Assembly (NCBI GenBank): GCA_945870915.1
Contig: CAMBUI010000003.1
Location: 1-40,033, forward strand
DNA from: Candidatus Kuenenia stuttgartensis
Lineage (GTDB): Bacteria > Planctomycetota > Phycisphaerae > Phycisphaerales > SM1A02
DNA: 40,033 nt
Reading direction: 5' to 3'
The notes under the pieces were generated by a model, which was not told the DNA's origin, ran no database searches, and was given only the letters and a program-made list of their open reading frames with translations. The position numbers and the translations under genes are program-made. Within the stretch, counting starts at the first letter, position 1. Each line of letters begins with the position of its first letter. This document shows, piece by piece, positions 19,915 through 27,832 of this stretch.

Positions 19915-22194
19915 TCACGCCCTGCTGAGCTTCGCGTGCTCGACGATGAGCGTCTTGAGGCCGACGGAGCGGAACGAGATGCGCGCCCGCGTACCGCCGA
20001 AGCCGCGCGCGAGGAACTCGACCTTGCCCACGCCGAAGATCGGGTGCCGCACCATCGAGCCCACCGGGAAGACCTCGCCCACATCCATGTCGCCGAACGC
20101 CTCGGGGTCGTCGTACTCGACGCGACCGCCGGCGTAGCGCTCGGTGAGGTCGGTCCGCTGCACGTCCTTGGCCGGGATCTCGCGCAGGAACTCGCTCTCG
20201 ATCGACGCCTGGCGCACGCCGCGCACGGTGCGCACGGCGGCGGAGCTCACCATCAGGAGCCGCTCGGCGCGGGTCATGCCCACGAAGAGCAGGCGGCGCT
20301 CCTCCTCGACCCCGTCCTCGCCCTCGCTCGAGGCGCGCATGTGCGGCAGCAGGCCGTTCTCGACGCCGATCACCGCGACGGTGTCGAACTCGAGGCCCTT
20401 GGCGGCGTGGAGGGTCATGAGCGTCACGCTCCCCTGCTCCGGATCGATCGCGTCGGCGTCGGCCACCAGCGAGACGGTCTCGAGCCAGAGGCGGAGCGCG
20501 TCGCCGAGCGTCGGCAGCGCGGGCAGCGACGACGCGAGGTCGGCATCGGCGGGCGGAGGTGCGGTCGGATCGTCGCCGTCCGCCGTGGGATCGTCGTCGG
20601 GCAGCCGGAACTGCGCCGCGGCCGAGACGAGTTCCTCGAGGTTGGCGACGCGCTCGCGCTCGTCGACGGTGGCGTGGTCGGCGAGCCGGTCGAGCCCGCT
20701 CGTCTCGAGGACCTCCGACACGAACGACGCGAGGTCGCCGGGCACGCGGGTGTCGAGCGCCTGCGCGAAGTCGCGGATCATTGCGACGAAGCCGTCGACC
20801 GCCTTGCCGATCTTGCCCGACACGATGCCGGCGTTGGCCGCCTGCGCGAAGGCGGAGATCAGCGGGATGCCGTGCGACACCGCGTAGGCCTCGATCTTGC
20901 GCACGCTGGTGTCGCCGATGCCGCGGGCGGGCGTGTTGATGATGCGGCGGAGCGAGACCTCGTCGCGCGGGTTGGCGCAGACGCGCAGGTACGCCATCGC
21001 GTCCTTGATCTCCTTGCGGTCGTAGAACGCGGTGCCGCGCGCGACGGTCGAGGGGATCATGCGCCGGCGCAGCGCGTCCTCGACCACGCGCGAGAGCGCG
21101 TTCATGCGGTAGAGCACGGCCATCGCGCGCCACGGGACGCCTGCGGCCGCGCGTTCGGCCAGCATGTCGGCGACCCTGTCGGCCTCCTCGTGCTCGTCGT
21201 TGGCCTTGAGCAGGCGCACGGGAAGGCCGTCGCCGAGGCCGGTGGTGAGATCCTTGTGCTTGCGACGGCGGTTGTGCGCGATCAGGCCGGCCGACGCCGA
21301 CACGATGTGCGCGGTGGAACGGAAGTTCTCGCCGAGCGGAATCACGCGCGCGCCGGGGAACTGCTCCTCGAAGTCGAGGATGTTCGAGATGTCGGCGCCG
21401 CGCCAGCCGTAGATCGACTGGTCGGGATCGCCGACCACGAACAGGTTCCGCGAGCGCTCCGCCAGCGCGTGCGCGATGACGAACTGCGCGTGGTTGGTGT
21501 CCTGGTACTCGTCGACCAGCACCCAGCGGTGGCGGTTCTGCAGCAGGTCGCGCACCTCGGCGTCGTTGCGCAGCAGGAGCGCGACCTTGAGCAGCAGGTC
21601 GTCGAAGTCGACGGCGTTGGAGCGGGTGAGGGTGTCCTCGTAGGCCTTGTAGGCCTTCGCGACCGAGCGGCTCCAGAAGTCGTTGGCCTCGGCGAGGTAG
21701 GCCGCCGCGTCGCGCAGCGCGTTCTTCGCGTCGGAGATCTCGGCGAGCACGCTCGCGGGCGTCCACTGGGTGTTCGAGAGCCCCGCCTCCTCGATGGACG
21801 CCTTGATCGCGTCCTTCTGGTCGCCGGCGTCGTAGATCGAGAATCCGGCCTGCAGTCCGATGCGGTCGCCGAAGCGGCGCAGGATCGCGGCGCAGTGCGA
21901 GTGGAAGGTCGACACCACGAGGCCGGTCCGCGAGCCATCCTCGCGGGCGACGAGCTGCGACACGCGCTCGCGCATCTCGCCCGCGGCCTTGTTGGTGAAG
22001 GTCAGCGCGAGGATCTGCCAGGGCGGCACACCGCGCTCGATGAGGGCCGCGATGCGGCGGGTGATGACGCGCGTCTTGCCCGAGCCCGGGCCCGCGAGGA
22101 CGAGCGCGGGTCCCCCGCCGTGCGACACCGCCTCGCGCTGGGCGGGCGTGAGCTTGTCGAGCAGTCCGGGATTGATGTCGGGGCGCAGTGTCAC
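19915..22194 (-). CDS. pcrA: UvrD/PcrA-family superfamily 1A DNA helicase
   Basis: GPALVLAGPGSGKTRVITRRIAALI (Walker A), ILALTFTNKAAGEMRERV, VLVDEYQDTNHAQF, VVGDPDQSIYGWRGADISNIL, LGENFRSTAHIV, VTLMTLHAAKGLEFDTVAVIGVENGLLPH, LLFVGMTRAERLL. GTG start at 22194. Confidence 0.95.
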   Translation of the reverse strand: MTLRPDINPGLLDKLTPAQREAVSHGGGPALVLAGPGSGKTRVITRRIAALIERGVPPWQILALTFTNKAAGEMRERVSQLVAREDGSRTGLVVSTFHSHCAAILRRFGDRIGLQAGFSIYDAGDQKDAIKASIEEAGLSNTQWTPASVLAEISDAKNALRDAAAYLAEANDFWSRSVAKAYKAYEDTLTRSNAVDFDDLLLKVALLLRNDAEVRDLLQNRHRWVLVDEYQDTNHAQFVIAHALAERSRNLFVVGDPDQSIYGWRGADISNILDFEEQFPGARVIPLGENFRSTAHIVSASAGLIAHNRRRKHKDLTTGLGDGLPVRLLKANDEHEEADRVADMLAERAAAGVPWRAMAVLYRMNALSRVVEDALRRRMIPSTVARGTAFYDRKEIKDAMAYLRVCANPRDEVSLRRIINTPARGIGDTSVRKIEAYAVSHGIPLISAFAQAANAGIVSGKIGKAVDGFVAMIRDFAQALDTRVPGDLASFVSEVLETSGLDRLADHATVDERERVANLEELVSAAAQFRLPDDDPTADGDDPTAPPPADADLASSLPALPTLGDALRLWLETVSLVADADAIDPEQGSVTLMTLHAAKGLEFDTVAVIGVENGLLPHMRASSEGEDGVEEERRLLFVGMTRAERLLMVSSAAVRTVRGVRQASIESEFLREIPAKDVQRTDLTERYAGGRVEYDDPEAFGDMDVGEVFPVGSMVRHPIFGVGKVEFLARGFGGTRARISFRSVGLKTLIVEHAKLSRA

Positions 22195-22344
22195 GGGGCG
22201 GCGATCCTACGGGCGGCGGGCGCCCGCTCCGACGGCAGGACGCGCGCACGGCGAAATCGATCAACGCGGCGAGGAGTTCGGCCCCCGGACGCGGGAGCGA
22301 ACGCCGCCGACGCCGAAAGCCCGATCGACCGAACCGCTCGAGCC

Positions 22345-22374
22345 TTGCGATGTTCGCATTTTGTTTGGTATCGT
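22345..22374 (+). promoter_or_regulatory. Candidate sigma70-like promoter driving the dcd leader region
   Basis: TTGCGA (22345-22350), 18-nt spacer, TATCGT (22369-22374), in a locally AT-richer segment. Visual match only. Confidence 0.35.
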
Positions 22375-22671
22375 GCAAGGGAGGCCGCGCCCTGCGGACA
22401 GGTCTCGACACAGGTTGTCCACCAGGCGCGCATCCGGTTCTGTCGGTTGCGTGCCAGCAGTACCCTTCGCGACCCCAGTGCTGAACGGAAGCAGGGCGAA
22501 CGGGAGGCGGACTGGACAGGCGGGGACTGAAGGCAGGAGTGCAGCGCTGAAGGAGTCGTTCAGGGTCGGGGTGTTCGAAGGATGGAGCGCTCCCCCGCCC
22601 ATCGCCCGCCGAAGGGTCGAACCGCGTTTCCGACGCGTCCTCGCCGAGTCGGTTCGACGCGGTTCCGGACA

Positions 22672-22992
22672 TTCCAAATACATCCTGAAGAAAGTTGGAA
22701 AAGAACTACCTCTTGGGGTGCTTCTCCCTTGCGACCCCAATAGGTTGGGGTAGGATCAGCCCCGCGGTCGACTGGTAGAGTCGTTTCGTCGTCCGCGCCG
22801 ACCAACTTGAAGGTTCTCGGACCTCTGCGGGATTCGCGAGATTTCCTGCCGACTCTAGAGAACAGCGTTGCATGGGCAACGCGAAACGTCTGAGGCAACA
22901 GGCTGTCTGGATGACGGCCTGAAACAAAGCACCCCGTCTCGATGCGCATGGTGGCGCGCGCGACGGGGACCGTGCGGGCCGGTGGGGCCCGC
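22672..22992. ncRNA. Candidate structured RNA or leader upstream of dcd-nrdJ (strand unproven)
   Basis: Consecutive perfect or near-perfect hairpins: TTGGGGT/ACCCCAA/TTGGGGT triad (22713-22751); CGCGG-CGACT/AGTCG-CCGCG (22763-22797); GCGTTGC-ATGG-GCAACGC (22865-22882); CAGGCTGTC-TGGAT-GACGGCCTG (22899-22921); CCCCGTC/GACGGGG (22932-22968); GCGGGCC-GGTGG-GGCCCGC (22974-22992). No credible ORF. Confidence 0.5.
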
Positions 22993-23006
22993 GTCCGGTG
23001 TGCTGC

Positions 23007-23681
23007 ATGCCAGTGTTGAGTGACACCCAGATCCGCGAGCTCGTGCACATCGAGCCCTTCGCGTCGAACGAGAAGCGGCCAGGCGTGGTCAGCTTCGGCG
23101 TGTCGAGCTATGGCTACGACGTCCGCGTCGGAACCAAGTTCAAGATCTTCACCAACGCCACCAGCGGCGGCACCGCGGTCGTCGACCCGAAGAACTTCAC
23201 CAACGACCTCTTCGTCACCATCGACACGGCGGTCACCGGCCGCGACCACATCATCATCCCGCCGAACTCCTTCGCGCTCGCCGAGACGGTCGAGGAGATC
23301 CATGTCCCGCGCGACATCCTGGCGATCTGCGTCGGCAAGTCGACCTACGCGCGCTGCGGCATCATCGTGAACGTCACCCCCCTCGAGCCCGAGTGGCGCG
23401 GCAAGGTCACGATCGAGATCTCCAACACGACGCCGCTTCCGGCCAAGATCTACGCCAACGAGGGCATCGCGCAGATGGTCTTCCTCAAGGCCGACCGCGT
23501 GTGCTCCATCAGCTACGCCGACAAGAAGGGCAAGTACCAGGACCAGGCGGGACTCACCCTCCCCATGGTTGATGGAATCAGGGTCGATGGCATCACGGTT
23601 GATGGCATCACCGCCCTTGCCCCCAACTCCGCGTCCTCCACCCCGTGCTGCAGCAGCCGGGTGCCGGCCGGAGCCCACTGA
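23007..23681 (+). CDS. dcd: dCTP deaminase with repeat-derived C-terminal extension
   Basis: [102 protein letters not shown]. Confidence 0.94.
   Translation: MPVLSDTQIRELVHIEPFASNEKRPGVVSFGVSSYGYDVRVGTKFKIFTNATSGGTAVVDPKNFTNDLFVTIDTAVTGRDHIIIPPNSFALAETVEEIHVPRDILAICVGKSTYARCGIIVNVTPLEPEWRGKVTIEISNTTPLPAKIYANEGIAQMVFLKADRVCSISYADKKGKYQDQAGLTLPMVDGIRVDGITVDGITALAPNSASSTPCCSSRVPAGAH
23567..23611 (+). repeat. 15-bp tandem repeat, three copies, at the 3' end of dcd
   Basis: GGTTGATGGAATCAG / GGTCGATGGCATCAC / GGTTGATGGCATCAC, encoding [15 protein letters not shown]. Confidence 0.9.
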
Positions 23682-23736
23682 GACATCCACCGGCCCGAGC
23701 CACGCCCGCGTCCGCGCGGGTGCGGCGACGGCCGAA

Positions 23737-23790
23737 CCGACAACGATCCGACAACGATCCGACAACGATCCGACAACGATCCGACATCGA
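23737..23790 (+). repeat. 11-bp tandem repeat upstream of nrdJ
   Basis: CCGACAACGAT x4 perfect (23737-23780), then degenerate CCGACATCGA; about 85 bp upstream of the nrdJ ATG. Confidence 0.95.
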
Positions 23791-23874
23791 AACGAACCCG
23801 CCAGCCCCAATCCCGTCCAGCCAGTCCGCAGCAACCTCTCTCCGCCCGCTCGATCGCGCAGGAAGCCCTAGAAA

Positions 23875-26800
23875 ATGAAGATCTCGCGACGCTTCACCAA
23901 GTCCGGCCAGAACGTCTATGACACCGTGGAATGGACCAAGAAGTCCAGCCGCATCTCGAACTCCGACGGCTCGACCGTCTTCGAGATGAAGGATGCGGAG
24001 ATCCCCGCGTCCTGGAGCCAGCTGGCGACGGACATCGTGGTGAGCAAGTACTTCCGCAAGGCCGGCGTGCCGCAGGTCGACGCGAGCGGCAACCCGGTCG
24101 TCGACGACGCGGGCAAGCCCGTCACCGGCCCGGAGAAGTCGGTGAAGCAGATCGTGCACCGCCTCGCGGGCTGCTGGACCCACTGGGGCGAGAAGTTCGG
24201 CTACTTCTCGACGAAGCGCGACGCCGAGGCGTTCTACGACGAGCTCGCGTACATGCTGCTCACGCAGATGGCCGCGCCGAACAGCCCGCAGTGGTTCAAC
24301 ACCGGCCTCAACTACGCGTACGGCATCTCGGGTCCGGCGCAGGGCCACTGGATCGCCGACCACCGCACCGGCGCGACCAAGCTCGCGACCGACGCCTACA
24401 CCCACCCGCAGCCGCACGCGTGCTTCATCCAGGCGGTGAAGGACGACCTCGTGGGCGAGGGCGGCATCATGGACCTCTGGACGCGCGAGGCGCGCCTCTT
24501 CAAGTACGGCTCGGGCACCGGCACCAACTTCTCGCAGTGCCGCGGTGAGAACGAGCCGCTCTCGGGCGGCGGCAAGAGCTCCGGCCTGATGAGCTTCCTC
24601 AAGATCGGCGACCGCGCCGCGGCCGCCATCAAGTCGGGCGGCACCACCCGCCGCGCCGCCAAGATGGTCTGCCTCGACCTCGACCACCCCGACATCGAGG
24701 GCTTCGTGAACTGGAAGGTCCGCGAGGAGATCAAGGTCGCCGCGCTGGTCGAGGGCATGAAGGTCCTCGGCGAGGACCAGAAGAAGCTCGCCGAGAAGTT
24801 CAAGCTCAAGCTCGACTACGACTTCAACGGCGAGGCCTACTACACGGTCAGCGGCCAGAACTCGAACAACTCGGTGCGCATCCCCGATGCGTTCTTCGAC
24901 GCGATCGACGCCGACAGCGACTGGCAGCTGCTCCGCCGCACCGACGGCAAGGTCGCCAAGACCATCAAGGCGCGCGAGCTCTGGGAGGAGATCAACTTCG
25001 CCGCGTGGCGCTGCGCCGATCCGGGCGTCCAGTACGACACGACCATCAACGCGTGGCACACCTGCCCCGCGGGCGGCCGCATCAACGCCAGCAACCCGTG
25101 CTCCGAGTACATGTTCCTCGACAACACGGCGTGCAACCTCGCGTCGATCAACCTGCTCAAGTTCTACGACTCCCAGACGCGCCGCTTCGACCTCGAGGGC
25201 TACGAGCACGCGATCAACCTCTGGACGATCGTGCTCGAGGTGTCGGTGCTCATGGCGGCGTTCCCGTCCAAGGAGATCGCCGACCTCTCGTGGCGCTACC
25301 GCACGCTCGGCCTCGGCTACGCCAACCTCGGCGCGATGCTGATGCAGGCGGGCATCCCCTACGACAGCGAGGAAGGCCGCGCCGTCTGCGGCATGCTCTC
25401 CGCGATCCTGACCGGCCGCTCGTACGCCGAGAGCGCCCTGCTCGCGGCCGAGCACGGACCGTTCGCCGGCTACGCCGAGAACCGCGAGAACATGCTGCGC
25501 GTGATCCGCAACCACCGCCGCGCCGCGCTGGGCATGTCGCGCGACAGCAGCGAGTACGAGGCGCTCCGCATCCGCCCGGTGCCGATCGACCACGCGCTGG
25601 TCAAGGCCGGCCGCATCAACTTCGCCAACGCCGACAAGATGCTCGAGCGCTCGGTCGCCTGCTGGGACGACGCCCTCAACTACGGCGAGAAGTTCGGCTT
25701 CCGCAACGCGCAGACCACCGTCATCGCGCCGACCGGCACCATCGGCCTGCTCATGGACTGCGACACGACGGGCGTCGAGCCCGACTTCGCGCTCGTCAAG
25801 TTCAAGAAGCTCGCCGGCGGCGGCTACTTCAAGATCGCCAACCAGTCGCTGCGCCCGGCCATCCGCGCGCTCGGCTACACCGCCGAGCAGGCCGACGACA
25901 TGGTCACCCACGTCATGGGCTCGCTCAGCCTCGATGTGAAGCTCCCCGCGGCCGACGGCAGCGCGGCGGCGGGCGCGGGCTCGTTCCGCGACTTCCTGCT
26001 CTCGAAGGGCTACACCCACGAGCAGCTGGTCGCCGTCGAGAACTCGCTCCCGACGGTGTTCGAGATCGCGTTCGCCTTCAGCGCCTGGTCGATGCCGACC
26101 GGCGTGCTCGAGGCCTGCGGCGTCGACGCCGGGGCGGCCAAGAACGACTTCTCGTTCAACGGCCTCCGCGCGCTCGGACTCACCCGCAAGCAGATCGACG
26201 CCATCAACCGCGCGATCTGCGGCACGCAGACCATCGAGGGCGCGCCGCACCTCAAGGACGAGCACCTCGCGGTGTTCGACTGCGCGAACCGCTGCGGCCC
26301 GCTGGGCACGCGCTTCATCAAGCCCGAGGGCCACATCCGCATGATGGGCGCCTCGCAGCCGTTCATCACCGGCGCGATCTCGAAGACCATCAACCTCCCC
26401 ACCGACGCGTCGGTCGAGGACATCGGCGCCTGCTACCGCCTGAGCTGGGAGCTCGGCCTCAAGGCCAACGCGCTCTACCGCGACGGCTGCAAGCTGAGCC
26501 AGCCGCTCTCGACCAAGTCGGACAAGGAAGAGAAGGACGACGACAAGATCGACGCGAAGGTTGACGCGAAGGTTGACGCGAAGGTTGACGCGAAGGTTGA
26601 CGCGGTCAAGGTCGAGGCGAAGCTCGCCGAGCCCATCACCGACGCGGCCGAGCAGAAGGAGCTCCTCACCGAGGCGCTCGCCGCCGAGGCCGTCACCGCG
26701 ATTCCCGCGGCGCTGCCGGCCGAGGTGCGCGAGATCGTCGTCGAGCGCGTCGTCGAGCGGATCATCGAGCGTCCGATGCGCCGCCGCCTGAACGACACCC

Positions 26801-27717
26801 GCGAGTCGATCACCCACAAGTTCAACGTCGCCGGACACGAGGGCTACCTCATCGCCGGCCTCTACGAGGACGGTCGCCCCGGCGAGCTGTTCATCACCAT
26901 GGCCAAGGAAGGCTCGACCATCGGCGGCCTGATGGACTCGCTCGGCACCGCGGTGTCGGTCGCGCTCCAGTACGGCGTGCCGGTCGAGAGCCTGGTGAAC
27001 AAGTTCGCCCACCAGCGCTTCGAGCCGATGGGCATGACCACCAACGCGGACATCCCGTTCGCGAAGAGCCTGGTCGACTACATCTTCCGCTGGCTCGGAA
27101 TGCAGTTCATCCCCGGCTACCGCGAGCAGAACTCGCCGCGTCGCCCGGTGGCGTCGCCCGAAGTTCCCGTGGTTGGCGGCATGGTTGGCGGCATGGTTGG
27201 CGGCATGGTCGGCGTCGAGACCCGTTCGGACAACCGCAAGGAGGACGCATGCGCTCAAGGACCGAGCTCAGGAACGAGCCCCGCCGCGAATGCCGGCGCT
27301 TCTGCCGGCACCATGCAGACGGGCATGCAGACGGGCATGCAGACAGGATGGTCGACTCGTCGGGAGAACGCGCTGGAGGCCGTGAAGGCCGATCGCGCGA
27401 AGTCGGAGTACGGCGATTCGGGCGCGAGCTCGATCGCGCCGTCGGCCATGCCGACCTCCCCGATCACCACTTCGCGCGTCACGACTTCGCACAGCATGAG
27501 TGCCGTGACCGAGACGATGATCGGCGACACCCGCGTGATCGAGGCCGTGACCGCCGTCGAGCGGACCGCGAAGACGGTGGCCGCGAATGCGCTCGATGCG
27601 TCGAACGCGGCGCTCATGGGCGACGCGCCGGCATGCGATGGCTGCGGTTCGATCACGGTGCGGAACGGCACCTGCTACCGCTGCCTCAACTGCGGCAACT
27701 CCATGGGTTGCAGCTGA
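23875..27717 (+). CDS. nrdJ: Vitamin B12-dependent (class II) ribonucleoside-diphosphate reductase
   Basis: MAAPNSPQWFNTGLNYAYGI, KYGSGTGTNFSQCRGENEPLSGGGKSSGLMSFLKI, NPCSEYMFLDNTACNLASINL, NAQTTVIAPTGTIGLLMDCDTTGVEPDFALVKFKKLAGGGY, C-terminal zinc ribbon CDGCGSITVRNGTCYRCLNCGNSMGCS. Confidence 0.97.
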   Translation: MKISRRFTKSGQNVYDTVEWTKKSSRISNSDGSTVFEMKDAEIPASWSQLATDIVVSKYFRKAGVPQVDASGNPVVDDAGKPVTGPEKSVKQIVHRLAGCWTHWGEKFGYFSTKRDAEAFYDELAYMLLTQMAAPNSPQWFNTGLNYAYGISGPAQGHWIADHRTGATKLATDAYTHPQPHACFIQAVKDDLVGEGGIMDLWTREARLFKYGSGTGTNFSQCRGENEPLSGGGKSSGLMSFLKIGDRAAAAIKSGGTTRRAAKMVCLDLDHPDIEGFVNWKVREEIKVAALVEGMKVLGEDQKKLAEKFKLKLDYDFNGEAYYTVSGQNSNNSVRIPDAFFDAIDADSDWQLLRRTDGKVAKTIKARELWEEINFAAWRCADPGVQYDTTINAWHTCPAGGRINASNPCSEYMFLDNTACNLASINLLKFYDSQTRRFDLEGYEHAINLWTIVLEVSVLMAAFPSKEIADLSWRYRTLGLGYANLGAMLMQAGIPYDSEEGRAVCGMLSAILTGRSYAESALLAAEHGPFAGYAENRENMLRVIRNHRRAALGMSRDSSEYEALRIRPVPIDHALVKAGRINFANADKMLERSVACWDDALNYGEKFGFRNAQTTVIAPTGTIGLLMDCDTTGVEPDFALVKFKKLAGGGYFKIANQSLRPAIRALGYTAEQADDMVTHVMGSLSLDVKLPAADGSAAAGAGSFRDFLLSKGYTHEQLVAVENSLPTVFEIAFAFSAWSMPTGVLEACGVDAGAAKNDFSFNGLRALGLTRKQIDAINRAICGTQTIEGAPHLKDEHLAVFDCANRCGPLGTRFIKPEGHIRMMGASQPFITGAISKTINLPTDASVEDIGACYRLSWELGLKANALYRDGCKLSQPLSTKSDKEEKDDDKIDAKVDAKVDAKVDAKVDAVKVEAKLAEPITDAAEQKELLTEALAAEAVTAIPAALPAEVREIVVERVVERIIERPMRRRLNDTRESITHKFNVAGHEGYLIAGLYEDGRPGELFITMAKEGSTIGGLMDSLGTAVSVALQYGVPVESLVNKFAHQRFEPMGMTTNADIPFAKSLVDYIFRWLGMQFIPGYREQNSPRRPVASPEVPVVGGMVGGMVGGMVGVETRSDNRKEDACAQGPSSGTSPAANAGASAGTMQTGMQTGMQTGWSTRRENALEAVKADRAKSEYGDSGASSIAPSAMPTSPITTSRVTTSHSMSAVTETMIGDTRVIEAVTAVERTAKTVAANALDASNAALMGDAPACDGCGSITVRNGTCYRCLNCGNSMGCS
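26551..26598 (+). repeat. 12-bp tandem repeat in nrdJ (DAKV x4)
   Basis: GACGCGAAGGTT x4 perfect. Confidence 0.95.
27171..27206 (+). repeat. 12-bp tandem repeat in nrdJ (VGGM x3)
   Basis: GGTTGGCGGCAT x3 perfect, then a partial fourth copy. Confidence 0.95.
27313..27348 (+). repeat. 12-bp tandem repeat in nrdJ (MQTG x3)
   Basis: ATGCAGACGGGC x2 plus ATGCAGACAGGA. Confidence 0.95.
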
Positions 27718-27772
27718 TGGGTTGCAGCTGATGGGTTGCAGCTGACGGGCTGCAGCTGCCGGGTTGCAGCCG
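27703..27772 (+). repeat. 14-bp tandem repeat spanning the nrdJ stop codon
   Basis: ATGGGTTGCAGCTG x3 perfect, then ACGGGCTGCAGCTG and CCGGGTTGCAGCCG. Confidence 0.96.
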
Positions 27773-27832
27773 ACGCTCCCTCTCGTGGGGACCGGCGGCT
27801 GGGCTCGACTCAGGCGGACCGAAGAATCAAAC

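Noticed and set aside
22380-22540. Possible SRP RNA, because of GTGCTGAACGGAAGCAGGGC
   Set aside because: The conserved bacterial SRP apical core (GTCAGGnnnGGAAnnnAGCAG) is not present and the surrounding sequence does not form the expected long hairpin.
22763-22797. tRNA-like D-arm (CGACTGGTAGAGTCG)
   Set aside because: No acceptor stem, anticodon arm or T-arm at the correct spacing.
22600-23006. AdoCbl (B12) riboswitch upstream of dcd-nrdJ
   Set aside because: I could not find the conserved B12-box/GCCACTG-type core on either strand by eye; covariance-model scanning would be needed to be sure.
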